Below, one piece after another: positions 61,201 to 64,000 of a stretch of 64,000 bases of DNA. The notes beneath the pieces were generated by a model. It made no database searches. It had not been told where the DNA came from and worked only from the letters and a program-made list of their open reading frames with translations. The stretch is from assembly GCF_036850765.1 (NCBI RefSeq), contig NC_089496.1, forward strand, positions 50,024,113 to 50,088,112, read 5' to 3'. Every line of letters starts with the position of its first letter. Position 1 is the stretch's first letter. Position numbers and translations under genes: made by a program. The stretch comes from Saccopteryx bilineata. Taxonomy: Eukaryota; Chordata; Mammalia; Chiroptera; Emballonuridae.

Positions 61201-62844
61201 CTCACTATTTATATTATTCTAGTATACATTATAATAAACACAGGCTGAAATATTCTCAATGAACAGTCTTACCTTAAATATGTGCCATAAATGAAGAATA
61301 ATGCCATCATCAGTCCATTCAAAATAAAAATTACAGCAACATAAAAGCAAGCAGGATCTCCCAATCCTTTAAAAAAAACAAAAAAAAACGTAGTTCTAAA
61401 AATGACTTTATGTGTCTGGCAATTTATATGAAAACATGCTGATTTTGAAAATGGTTGCCGGGTATCCAATGGCGGCCTTGGCTCCCATCCACACACAAGA
61501 GGACTGCGGGACACAGAGGAGCAGGCAGCAGGCTGTGGGCTAAGCCAGGGCTCCGAGTTCAGACTGCTTCAGCAGAGCGCAGAAGCCACACTACGTGACC
61601 GCGGAAGGCCAGAACTGCTTCAGCAGAGCGCAGAAGCCACACTACGTGACCGCGGAAGGCCAGAACTGCTTCAGCAGAGCGCAGAAGCCACACTACGTGA
61701 CCGCGGAAGGCCAGAACTGCTTCAGCAGAGCGCAGAAGCCACACTACGTGACCGCGGAAGGCCGGGACTGCTTCAGCAGAGCGCAGAAGCCACACTACGT
61801 GACCGCGGAAGGCCAGAACTGCTTCAGCAGAGCGCAGAAGCCACACTACGAGACCGCGGAAGGCCGGGACTGCTTCAGCAGAGCGCAGAAGCCACACTAC
61901 GTGACCGCGGAAGGCCAGAACTGCTTCAGCAGAGCGCAGAAGCCACACTACGTGACCGCGGAAGGCCAGAACTGCTTCAGCAGAGCGCAGAAGCCACACT
62001 ACGAGACCGCGGAAGGCCAGGACTGCTTCAGCAGAGCGCAGAAGCCACACTACGAGACCGCGGAAAGCCAGGGCTGCTTCAGCAGAGCGCAGAAGCCACA
62101 CTACGTGACCGCGGAAGGCCGGGACTGCTTCAGCAGAGCGCAGAAGCCACACTACGTGACCGCGGAAGGCCGGGACTGCTTCAGCAGAGCGCAGAAGCCA
62201 CACTACGTGACCGCGGAAGGCCAGGACTGCTTCAGCAGAGCGCAGAAGCCACAATATGTGACTGCGGAAGGCCAGGGCATCAGAGGCCACACTATGTGAC
62301 TGCGGAAGGCCAGGGCATCAGAGGCCACACTATGTGACTGCGGAAGGCCAGGGCATCAGAGGCCACACAGTGTCTATGGGGACTGAGCTACCTCAGGAAC
62401 TGCCGCACCGCCCTCAGGGACCACGCTGTACAAAAGCCCAGACTGCATAGAGAGGGAACAGGTGTCCACTGAGCTCAGCCCCACAGTCACTCCAGCCCCG
62501 GAACCAGAACGGAAGTGCAGCAGCCCCCAGTTCATTCCAGCCTTCCCACCCGAGTCTCACTGAGGCCTCCAACGTCACGGAAACAGACCAGCCCTGCCAC
62601 CCCAGCCCAAACCCCTGAGCCACCGAGTCAGACGCAGGATAAAAGGGCGGTGTTTACACCGTAAGTCTGGGGTCAGTTTATTAGGCGGCGGCAGTAACTT
62701 GACAGGACACAGGAAGAACCTGCCTTCACAGCTTTCAATTGGACTGAGTCCTTCTCCTCTGGTAACCGTCCAACAGATCTTGGTTTGAATGCCAATCAAG
62801 TCCATTATTTTGGTATAAATTCGGTACCAGCTGGCCAAGATTAC
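9608..62844 (-). CDS. DPY19L1: DPY19L1, protein C-mannosyltransferase (18 exons in window, N-terminus missing)
   Basis: Exons in transcription order: 62844-62724, 61366-61273, 50909-50852, 44281-44190, 43079-42980, 41021-40944, 36859-36773, 35347-35288, 34742-34662, 28842-28741, 25305-25234, 23773-23724, 20714-20690, 19755-19636, 18124-17950, 17147-17048, 15560-15435, 9764-9608. Total 1698 nt, 565 codons plus stop, all phases compatible. Family knowledge: DPY19 enzymes sit in the ER membrane with a GT-C fold and attach mannose from dolichyl-phosphate-mannose to the first Trp of WxxW motifs, for example in thrombospondin repeats of UNC5 receptors. Visible here are many hydrophobic segments (residues about 45-70, 75-88, 107-121, 130-175, 180-210, 232-250, 300-313, 341-375, 394-403 of the partial protein) and a soluble, probably luminal C-terminal domain ending in [10 protein letters not shown]. 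Marker strings such as [19 protein letters not shown] and [20 protein letters not shown] fit DPY19L1 better than DPY19L2 as I remember them. The N-terminal loop with the catalytic acid lies outside. No frameshift or stop is seen, so it looks functional. Confidence 0.93.
10410..10653 (+). repeat. tRNA-derived SINE, type C, with TSD
   Basis: Begins AGCCTGACCTGTGGTGGCGC and AGTGGATAAAGCGTCGACCT, followed by a B-box-like GGTTTGAAACCCTGG, then a long CT-rich tract and an A-rich tail. The direct repeat AAGATATTGTAA occurs at 10397-10408 and 10654-10665. The polypyrimidine tract yields spurious Ser/Leu- or Arg/Glu-rich frames. Confidence 0.9.
10700..11000 (-). repeat. Probable antisense L1 fragment
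   Basis: Sequence such as CTTCCCTATCATCTACACAT and CATCTGGAATTTTCCTGTAT resembles the antisense of L1 ORF2 ('catttggaatttatttttgtgta'). Heavily decayed. Family placement is from memory only. Confidence 0.4.
11816..11886 (+). repeat. Short tandem repeat, ACTCAGACACAC-like units
   Basis: About five imperfect 14-bp units around the string CACACTCAGACACACA. It creates a Cys/Leu/Ser/Val-rich spurious frame on the minus strand. Confidence 0.75.
15435..15560 (-). CDS. DPY19L1: DPY19L1 exon (C-terminal domain)
   Basis: Acceptor CTTCTACAG, donor A|GTGAGTAC. Reads as [20 protein letters not shown] and then [15 protein letters not shown] in frame with both neighbours (starts with the last base of an Arg codon, ends with two bases of Lys). 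Length 126 bp. Highly GC-rich third positions. Residues about 472-514. Confidence 0.95.
15561..17047 (-). other. DPY19L1: Intron, 1.5 kb
   Basis: Contains one type A SINE (15782-16161). The remainder (16172-17047) is AT-rich, with no recognised repeat or gene. Confidence 0.7.
15782..16161 (-). repeat. tRNA-derived SINE, type A, with TSD
   Basis: Antisense copy running from the T run at 15781 to CCAACCGGCCAGGGC at about 16157. Flanked by TTGGGCTTTC at 15772-15781 and 16162-16171. It carries several point differences from the cleaner copies, including a CAAACCCAGGACTCC B-box region, so it is older than the 30282 and 46786 copies. Confidence 0.88.
17048..17147 (-). CDS. DPY19L1: DPY19L1 exon (luminal domain start)
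   Basis: Acceptor TGCTTTGCAG, donor GAG|GTTAGT. In frame it gives [20 protein letters not shown] followed by [13 protein letters not shown]. The Asp codon is split with the previous exon (G|AC). Length 100 bp, residues about 439-472. This motif-rich block is very conserved in the family. Confidence 0.95.
17148..17949 (-). other. DPY19L1: Intron, 0.8 kb, with 19-bp minisatellite near the acceptor
   Basis: The minisatellite at 17192-17352 begins 44 bp upstream of the acceptor. The remainder is AT-rich and unassigned. Confidence 0.8.
17192..17352 (+). repeat. 19-bp GC-rich minisatellite, about 8 copies
   Basis: Unit GGGGGCCCGGCTGGGGAGC repeats nearly perfectly, with a GGAGAGC variant in two units. 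On the transcribed strand each unit ends CCCCCGCTCCCCAG, resembling a 3' splice site. The G runs on the plus strand could form quadruplexes. As 19 is not a multiple of three, all frames cycle through a 19-residue Gly/Pro/Arg-rich period, explaining the spurious ORFs here. Confidence 0.95.
17950..18124 (-). CDS. DPY19L1: DPY19L1 exon (last membrane segment and linker)
   Basis: Acceptor TTGCTTCCAG, donor CCAG|GTAAAA. Encodes [20 protein letters not shown], then [20 protein letters not shown] and WIKYSTKP. 175 bp, residues about 381-439. The open frame continues upstream of the acceptor into the intron to 18313, but the conserved protein begins at the acceptor, so I end the exon at 18124. Confidence 0.96.
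18248..18493 (+). repeat. Two tandem copies of a 123-bp segment
   Basis: AAGTTCTAGAAACAGTGACT begins at 18248 and again at 18371. The two copies are nearly identical, including TAAGATGCTCTTCTCTCTGC, so the duplication is recent. Assembly artefact is possible. Confidence 0.93.
18475..18542 (+). repeat. 17-bp tandem repeat, four copies
   Basis: CCCAGAGCCAGGCAACG is repeated four times head to tail at the end of the second 123-bp copy. The last unit has CA for CG. Confidence 0.93.
19636..19755 (-). CDS. DPY19L1: DPY19L1 exon (two membrane segments)
   Basis: Acceptor TTCCTTTCAG, donor CAG|GTGAGG. Exactly 40 codons in phase 0, [20 protein letters not shown] then [19 protein letters not shown]. 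Residues about 341-380. Hydrophobic, likely the penultimate membrane spans. Confidence 0.96.
19756..20689 (-). other. DPY19L1: Intron, 0.9 kb
   Basis: Contains an L1 3' end at about 20140-20325. The rest is unassigned. Confidence 0.7.
20140..20325 (+). repeat. L1 3' end with A-rich tail
   Basis: ATTATGTTATAGACCTGAAA, then CATGTCAATTATACCTCAAT and an AAAACAAAAACAAC tail. This is the typical terminus of old mammalian L1 3'UTRs ('tacacctgaaactaatataa...tcaactatactccaatt'). Confidence 0.7.
20690..20714 (-). CDS. DPY19L1: DPY19L1 25-bp microexon
   Basis: Acceptor TTTTCCATTTCAG, donor GAG|GTAAAG. The exon gives the last base of a Lys codon, then KHQLDHGE. It joins HV upstream to LVYHALQ downstream, as expected for the family. 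Too short for ORF-based tools. Found from the required phase and splice signals. Residues about 332-340. Confidence 0.93.
21260..21760. repeat. Possible L2-like LINE remnant
   Basis: CTCAAAACCTCCAATGGCTC and CCTGACCTGCTCCACAG resemble a decayed LINE-2 type sequence ('cctccaatggctcct...tctggcccctgcctacc'). Recognition is weak. The 166- and 136-codon frames here have no domain. Confidence 0.3.
23020..23500 (-). repeat. Antisense L1 ORF2-type fragment
   Basis: GAACTTCTTTATATATGATG with ATCATTAGCCCTTTGTCACA, and later CCATCTGGAATTTACTTGGC, follow the antisense order of an L1 3' ORF2 region. No intact frame. Confidence 0.6.
23724..23773 (-). CDS. DPY19L1: DPY19L1 50-bp exon
   Basis: Acceptor CTATTTGCAG, donor AA|GTAAGT. 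Reads [16 protein letters not shown] plus two bases of a Lys codon finished by the 25-bp exon. Residues about 316-332. Likely a cytosolic or luminal loop after a membrane span. Confidence 0.95.
23774..25233 (-). other. DPY19L1: Intron, 1.5 kb
   Basis: Holds one type C SINE (24881-25056). Otherwise unassigned. Confidence 0.7.
24881..25056 (-). repeat. tRNA-derived SINE, type C
   Basis: Plus strand shows the A-tail remnant as TTTAAATTTATTCATTTTAG, a (GA)n tract of about 36 bp, and GTTCCAGGTCAACGCTTTAT. Read in reverse it begins with a version of GACCTGTGGTGGTGCAGTGG. Flanking duplications are not clear, so it is older or its ends have mutated. Confidence 0.85.
25234..25305 (-). CDS. DPY19L1: DPY19L1 exon
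   Basis: Acceptor GAATTTCAG, donor AAG|GTATGT. Exactly 24 codons, [20 protein letters not shown] then IVKK. Residues about 292-315, a membrane span bounded by basic residues. Confidence 0.96.
26303..26665 (+). repeat. tRNA-derived SINE, type B, with 19-bp TSD
   Basis: Starts GCCTGACCAGGCGGTGGCGC, has AGGGTTCGAGACCCCGAGG as B box, then CATCTGGTTTGAGGAAAAAG, AAGGCACATATGAGAAAGCA, and a pyrimidine-rich end before an A tail. TAAAAGTTAGGTATTTGCT is duplicated at 26284-26302 and 26666-26684. Confidence 0.95.
27411..27432 (+). repeat. (GGGAC)n pentamer repeat
   Basis: About four perfect units within CGGGACGGGACGGGACGGGA. Confidence 0.85.
28015..28056 (+). repeat. Alternating GCGC/CACG tract
   Basis: GTGCGCGCGCGGGCGCACGC passes into ACACGCACACGCACACACAC, a mainly alternating purine-pyrimidine run able to adopt Z-DNA. 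Confidence 0.8.
28741..28842 (-). CDS. DPY19L1: DPY19L1 exon
   Basis: Acceptor TTCCTTACTAG, donor GAG|GTAAGA. 34 codons in phase 0, [20 protein letters not shown] then [14 protein letters not shown]. Residues about 258-291, a charged loop conserved in DPY19 proteins. Confidence 0.96.
29435..29660 (-). repeat. L1-type antisense 3' fragment
   Basis: TTTGTTGGGGTACAGGTTTC and GCACTGTGCGCCATCACCCC resemble the antisense of L1 3' ends found in bats ('ttggggtgacattggttaataaaatt...aggtttcaggtgtac'). The adjoining 29661-29900 may be L1-related but was not assigned. Confidence 0.55.
30020..30790 (-). repeat. L1 3' end, antisense, split by a SINE
   Basis: Read in reverse it contains TACTACTCAGCCATAAGAAA, ATGGATGGACCCTGAGAACA and GGTTACCAGAGGAAGGGGG, the common L1 3' region order. 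A type A SINE sits at 30282-30679. Confidence 0.8.
30282..30679 (-). repeat. tRNA-derived SINE, type A, nested in L1
   Basis: Flanked by 17-bp direct repeats AGTACTTAGCTTTTTCT (30265-30281 and 30680-30696). Ends in CCGGTTGGCTCAGC read in reverse. The clean sequence and long target duplication indicate a young insertion into the older L1. Confidence 0.95.
31279..31704 (+). repeat. tRNA-derived SINE, type A, with internal duplication
   Basis: GCCCTGGCTGGTTGGCTCAG head. AACATATAACATC repeats at 31266-31278 and 31705-31717. The segment GGGCAGAGCATCGCCCCCTG appears twice in succession, and the tail is an A/C mix (AACAACAACAACAAC). Confidence 0.95.
31958..32297 (+). repeat. 85-bp tandem repeat, four copies
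   Basis: GCAGCCCTGTGGCAGGCAGC starts at 31958, 32043, 32128 and 32213. The copies differ by single bases (for example ACTGTATCC in the first, ACTGCATCC in later ones). No known family recognised. Confidence 0.96.
32350..32800 (+). repeat. L1 3' end with poly(A) tail
   Basis: AAGTGAAATAAGTCAGTCAG, then TGTAGAACTGTACACCTGAA and CAATGTCACCACAATAAATT before an A-rich tail. This is the standard L1 3'UTR end in laurasiatherian genomes. Confidence 0.8.
33178..33613 (-). repeat. tRNA-derived SINE, type A, longest copy
   Basis: TGTGTTAATTTCTTTTT is duplicated at 33161-33177 and 33614-33630. It has two internal duplications (the CACCAGGGGGCGA box and the GTCGCCATRTTGCGACC box) and so is longer than other copies. 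The T run (A tail) is about 29 bases, suggesting youth. Confidence 0.95.
34037..34427 (+). repeat. Older type A SINE
   Basis: Head GGCTCTGGCTGGTTGGCACA is mutated from the type A consensus, and the B box is decayed (GGATTTAATTCCTGGTCACG). It has a (CT)n tract of about 43 bp (34157-34199). AAAATCTTTGTGAT is duplicated at 34023-34036 and 34428-34441. Confidence 0.9.
34662..34742 (-). CDS. DPY19L1: DPY19L1 exon
   Basis: Acceptor TTTCTTTTGTAG, donor GAT|GTAAGT. 27 codons in phase 0, [20 protein letters not shown] then IFGIADD. Residues about 231-257, a membrane span. Confidence 0.96.
34743..35287 (-). other. DPY19L1: Intron, 0.5 kb, nothing recognised
   Basis: AT-rich, with no repeat family recognised. 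Confidence 0.7.
35288..35347 (-). CDS. DPY19L1: DPY19L1 exon
   Basis: Acceptor TCTCCACGCAG, donor TGG|GTAAGA. 20 codons in phase 0, [20 protein letters not shown]. Residues about 211-230. Confidence 0.95.
35348..36772 (-). other. DPY19L1: Intron, 1.4 kb, nothing certain
   Basis: AT-rich to 35900, then A/G-rich mixed sequence. No family recognised and no credible ORF. Confidence 0.6.
36773..36859 (-). CDS. DPY19L1: DPY19L1 exon
   Basis: Acceptor GATTTTTCCAG, donor TGG|GTAAGT. 29 codons in phase 0, [20 protein letters not shown] then YASSLVIIW. Residues about 182-210. Strongly hydrophobic, and only 9 of 29 third positions are G/C. Confidence 0.96.
37200..37560. repeat. Probable L1-like fragment, orientation unsure
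   Basis: AAGTGAAATTGATGGACTAA and CCTGCCAACACTGTGTATTA are typical of a common LINE-derived sequence in mammals. Family and strand not certain. Confidence 0.45.
37820..38190 (+). repeat. L1 3' region fragment
   Basis: GAATATTACTCAGCCATTAA, then ATATATGAGGTGCCCAGAGT and AATGGGGGTTCCCAAGGGCT give the L1 3' ORF2/UTR order. Confidence 0.75.
39186..39514 (+). repeat. tRNA-derived SINE, type B, nested in L1
   Basis: GCCTGACCAGGCAGTGGCGC head. GAAAATGTATATA is duplicated at 39173-39185 and 39515-39527. It lacks a 10-base piece (GCACAATGAA region) near ATGAGAAACTAATGATTGAT seen in other type B copies. Confidence 0.95.
39840..39952 (+). mobile_element. Mariner-type MITE
   Basis: GGTGAGGCAAAAGTAGGTTT and ACAGTTGT at the left, AACAACTGTAAACC and TCTGCCCCAC at the right form terminal inverted repeats (right end lacks a few bases). 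About 113 bp, with no ORF. I recall similar ends in mammalian Tc1/mariner MITEs. TA target duplication is not clear. Confidence 0.7.
40944..41021 (-). CDS. DPY19L1: DPY19L1 exon
   Basis: Acceptor CAATTTCAG, donor ATG|GTAATG. 26 codons in phase 0, [20 protein letters not shown] then IIYIHM. Residues about 156-181. Confidence 0.96.
41022..42979 (-). other. DPY19L1: Intron, 2.0 kb
   Basis: A MIR-like antisense piece is seen at about 42300-42410 (CACAGATGAGGAAACTGAAA). Otherwise unassigned. Confidence 0.65.
42300..42410 (-). repeat. MIR fragment
   Basis: CTCACAGATGAGGAAACTGA followed by AGTTAGGACTCAAGTCCAGT is the antisense MIR core. Confidence 0.55.
42980..43079 (-). CDS. DPY19L1: DPY19L1 exon, very GC-rich
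   Basis: Acceptor CTCTTCCCCAG, donor CAG|GTGGGC. One base completes an Arg codon, then 33 codons, [20 protein letters not shown] followed by [13 protein letters not shown]. Residues about 122-155. In 32 of 33 codons the third base is G or C. Confidence 0.95.
43080..44189 (-). other. DPY19L1: Intron, 1.1 kb, with hAT MITE
   Basis: The MITE occupies 43750-44096. The rest is GC-richer near the exons and unassigned. Confidence 0.75.
43750..44096 (+). mobile_element. Non-autonomous hAT transposon (MITE) with 8-bp TSD
   Basis: The left end CAGGGGTCCCCAAACTTTTT and the reverse complement of the right end (CAGGGGTCCCCAAACTACGG) share 16 bases of terminal inverted repeat. CCTTAGGA is repeated on both sides (43742-43749 and 44097-44104), the 8-bp duplication diagnostic for hAT. 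It is 347 bp, AT-rich inside, with no transposase. The intact ends suggest a relatively young insertion. Confidence 0.95.
44190..44281 (-). CDS. DPY19L1: DPY19L1 exon, GC-rich
   Basis: Acceptor CCTTTTCGCAG, donor CAG|GTAACT. 30 codons plus two bases, [20 protein letters not shown] then [10 protein letters not shown]. Residues about 92-122. 26 of 30 third positions are G/C. Confidence 0.96.
45080..46330 (+). repeat. Old L1-derived copy, split by a SINE
   Basis: Motifs ATCTGTGGGACAACATTAAA, AAGAATGACAGCAGAGTTTT, CTTAAAGTGCTGAAAGAAAG and AAATGAAGGTGAAATAAGGG come in L1 order. A type A SINE (45539-45894) interrupts it. No intact ORF. Confidence 0.75.
45539..45894 (+). repeat. tRNA-derived SINE, type A, nested in L1
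   Basis: GCCCTGGCCGGTTGGCTCAG head, GGGTTCGATTCCCAGCCAGG B box. AAAAAGTTTCCAAAACT duplicated at 45522-45538 and 45895-45911. Confidence 0.95.
46786..47185 (+). repeat. tRNA-derived SINE, type A, clean copy
   Basis: GGTTGGCTCAGCGGTAGAGC head and GGGTTCGATTCCCGGCCAGG B box are intact. AAAAAGTACTTAAATC duplicated at 46770-46785 and 47186-47201. Confidence 0.95.
47629..47652 (+). repeat. (AG)n microsatellite
   Basis: AGAGAGAGAGAGAGAGAGAG plus a few bases. Confidence 0.9.
50160..50400 (-). repeat. MIR element, antisense
   Basis: TTCTAGGCACTTTGCACATA, GACAAAGAGGAAACTAAGGT, GGTCACACAGCGTCTAAACG and CAGAGCCAGGATTTGAACTC follow the MIR reverse-strand order. Confidence 0.8.
50852..50909 (-). CDS. 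DPY19L1: DPY19L1 exon
   Basis: Acceptor CCTCTCTTCCAG, donor GAG|GTAGGT. One base completes a Ser codon, then [19 protein letters not shown]. 58 bp. Residues about 72-91. The upstream intron end has a GGAGA-rich plus-strand repeat that makes the pyrimidine tract CTCTCCTCTCCTCTCTTCC. Confidence 0.95.
51816..51993 (+). repeat. 89-bp tandem duplication
   Basis: GGACCACAGGGTG starts at 51816 and 51905. Both copies share CAGAGCGCGCTGCCAGGAGG and GGTCCCGGGAGCAGGGG, with small differences. Confidence 0.9.
52340..52900 (-). repeat. Probable L1 antisense fragment
   Basis: GCCTGTTCACATTCTTGTCC and AATTTCCTCTTGGACTGTCC resemble antisense L1 ('tgtccattttttaattgg'). Much decayed. Confidence 0.4.
56227..56398 (+). 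repeat. tRNA-derived SINE, type D (short), with TSD
   Basis: GGTTGGTTGGAGCATCGTCC and GCCAGTTCGATCCCCAGTCA are tRNA-like, followed by a CT-rich part and AAATCAACAAATAAAAATTA. AAAATTCATTAGGAGG duplicated at 56211-56226 and 56399-56414. It differs from types A-C and resembles the classical Ves SINE of bats. Confidence 0.92.
56693..57087 (+). repeat. tRNA-derived SINE, type A, with (AAAT)n tail
   Basis: Head CCTGGCCGGTTGGCTCAGTG. AAGAACCCGAAAGTGG duplicated at 56677-56692 and 57088-57103. The tail is (AAAT)n (57047-57085). Confidence 0.95.
58109..58489 (+). repeat. tRNA-derived SINE, type B
   Basis: GCCTGACCAGGCAGTGGCAC head, CAGGTTCGAGACCCCGAGGT B box, full body to CTGACTCACTCTCTGTCTCT and an A/T tail. 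A short duplication ATGTTCAT is seen at 58101-58108 and 58490-58497. Confidence 0.92.
59175..59390 (+). repeat. MIR element
   Basis: GGGTTCAAATCCCAGCTCTG, CTAGCCACATGACCTTGGGT, GCCTCAGTTTCCTCATCTAT and TAAAGAGCTTAGACTAGAGC match the MIR core in order. Confidence 0.9.
61273..61366 (-). CDS. DPY19L1: DPY19L1 exon
   Basis: Acceptor TTTTTTTTAAAG, donor AG|GTAAGA. Two bases complete a Gly codon, then [20 protein letters not shown] and [10 protein letters not shown], ending with two bases of Ser. Residues about 41-72. A clear membrane segment. Confidence 0.96.
61562..62271 (+). repeat. 51-bp minisatellite, 14 copies, open on both strands
   Basis: Unit begins ACTGCTTCAGCAGAGCGCAG and continues AAGCCACACTACGTGACCGC then GGAAGGCC. 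As 51 is a multiple of three, and no stop falls in one frame on each strand, long frames (about 234 codons plus, 243 codons minus) result, with 17-residue periods around [10 protein letters not shown] (plus) and [16 protein letters not shown] (minus). It has no splice-compatible link to DPY19L1 exons. I treat it as noncoding. Confidence 0.95.
62272..62375 (+). repeat. 38-bp derivative units of the minisatellite
   Basis: GGGCATCAGAGGCCACACTA recurs at 62275, 62313 and 62351 (period 38). It shares TGACYGCGGAAGGCCAG with the 51-bp unit but lacks the CTTCAGCAGAGCGCAGAA part. Confidence 0.92.
62724..62844 (-). CDS. DPY19L1: DPY19L1 first exon seen in window
   Basis: Acceptor AAAAATTAG before GTAATCTTGG. 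40 codons plus one base, [20 protein letters not shown] then [20 protein letters not shown]. Partial-protein residues 1-41. The donor is GC (GAAG|GCAGG), demanded by the Gly codon split (G|GA). It encodes a loop before a membrane span. Confidence 0.94.
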
Positions 62845-64000
62845 CTAATTTTTAAAAAATAGAGACATAATGAGAAAAGATATTATCTTCAACAGTTTCA
62901 TTCCAGTAATGTTTTAAAGATACGATAATTATCAAAATTTCTCTTCCCGTACCATTCACTTGACACCTTTAAAGTCTAGTGAGATGAGCCTCAGACTCTC
63001 CAACTCGGCTTCTGCACTGCCGGCCCTCAACCGCTCACCCACAGGCAAGGAAGAAATATCACTAGAAACTTGCAAGATTTATATTTTCAAAAGCTATAAA
63101 ACTCAGCTAAAGAATATAAAAGAAGATTTGAACAATTAAAAAGATACTATGTCTTCTTGAATGGATCTAATTTTTTGAGATGTGAATTCTCCTTCAAACT
63201 AATTCATAAACATAAAACAGTACTAATCCAAGTCCCAAGTGCCTGTGTAGAACTGTTCTCTCGAAGAACGACAAGTAGGAGACGACTAAAGAGAAGGTGC
63301 GAGAAGGTGTATCACACATGAATGGATTACTCACAATGAAAACAGTATGTTACTGACACAAGAATATCTATCCAAACAGATTCAAGCAACCCTTGTGGAA
63401 GTGGTGGACTGCCAACCAGCTCCCCCTTCAGGGCTGAGGGCTCACGCCCTCGGCAGCCTGGATGGTTGGAGTTGATAGCTATCAGCTCGGTCCCTCTCTG
63501 GAAACTACCCTCTGCTAAAGCGTTAATACACTAAAGGTCGCACTCACTACCCAAGGGCAGCTACACCCCTTGATGGACTAGTTCTCAGGCCCTCACCTGG
63601 AGGGAGGACAATGCTGCAGAGCCCTCCCGGCCCCAGAGCCCCCGTGGGGCTGGCGATGGCCTCTGTTGTGGCTGCTTCACAGGCCGACCCCTCCTCCCGC
63701 CTTGTCCTCTTCCTTCTTCCCCCCCTCCGAGCACTGACCCCACGGAAGCCCCAGGCACATGCACTTCCTGCGGGAAATCTCGAACTCCAAGTCTGCTTCC
63801 TGACCTCAGCTGAGGGCAATACTAAACTCCAAGTCCAAAAACAGAAGCAAGCACAAATGTATACTAATGTTGTACCTAACAATGAAGATGGGGAGAAAAT
63901 GGACCATACATCAAAGGGTTAGGTTACACAGAGGACCACTGTGCAAAAATGTACAATTAGATTCCTATCCCACACTATGCCAAAAAAAATTATTCCAGAT
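62845..64000 (-). other. DPY19L1: Partial intron, nothing certain
   Basis: No exon with the expected upstream family sequence was found. A GC-richer patch at 63540-63740 gives a 111-codon frame without recognised features. The neighbouring exon must lie past 64000. Confidence 0.65.

Larger units (their letters stand above)
50910..61272 (-). other. DPY19L1: Intron, 10.4 kb, largest in the window
   Basis: Contains an 89-bp duplication, L1-like material at 52340-52900 and 55990-57290, three SINEs (types D, A, B) and a MIR at 59175-59390. The stretches 53200-55980 and 59400-61260 hold no recognised feature, though short GC-rich chance ORFs occur at 53705-54825. Confidence 0.65.
61367..62723 (-). 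other. DPY19L1: GC-AG intron, 1.36 kb, mostly minisatellite
   Basis: Starts GCAGGTTC after exon base 62724 and ends TTTAAAG before 61366. About 60 percent of it is tandem repeat (61562-62375). Confidence 0.85.

Noticed and set aside
61559..62299. Long ORFs on both strands (about 243 and 234 codons) as a new repeat protein
   Set aside because: They arise from a 51-bp tandem unit with no stop in one frame on each strand. No splice link, start context or conservation supports translation.
1..64000. CRISPR array, operon, or phage-type system
   Set aside because: The window is vertebrate. The regular repeats are tandem minisatellites or SINEs without unique spacers between conserved repeats.

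Overview
The window is ordinary nuclear DNA of a placental mammal, most likely a bat. It is AT-rich with CpG-richer islands. Its long introns have GT-AG (once GC-AG) ends, and it holds MIR and old L1 fragments. It also holds many young tRNA-derived SINEs whose heads read GCCCTGGCCGGTTGGCTCAG or GCCTGACCAGGCGGTGGCGC. I remember these SINE types from horseshoe-bat type (Rhinolophoidea) genomes. The species is inferred from memory of those repeats and was not tested by search.

One gene accounts for all coding sequence I can support: DPY19L1, a C-mannosyltransferase of the ER membrane, on the minus strand. I located 18 consecutive coding exons from 62844 (upstream edge) down to the stop codon at 9608. 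They sum to 1698 nt, and every junction keeps phase, giving 565 codons plus a stop with no internal stop. The first exons (N-terminus, promoter) lie beyond the right edge. A 3'UTR of about 2.5 kb runs from 9607 to a poly(A) signal near 7071.

Layout: 1-7045 is intergenic, holding an L1 piece, one SINE, a truncated 5S rRNA retropseudogene and an unassigned old repeat. 7048-9607 is the 3'UTR. 9608-62844 is exons and introns. 62845-64000 is the start of a further intron. The introns carry fifteen SINEs (four types), several L1 fragments (some with nested SINEs), a hAT MITE with perfect 8-bp target duplications, a mariner-type MITE, MIR pieces and tandem repeats with 17, 19, 51, 85, 89 and 123 bp units.

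Nothing resembles a new multi-gene system. The most interesting items are a frame-required GC-AG intron that also contains a 51-bp minisatellite open on both strands, a 19-bp minisatellite made of splice-acceptor-like units 44 bp upstream of a real acceptor, a pair of tiny exons (50 + 25 bp) that keep frame only when skipped together, strong exon-to-exon differences in GC3, and the tail-less 5S retropseudogene.
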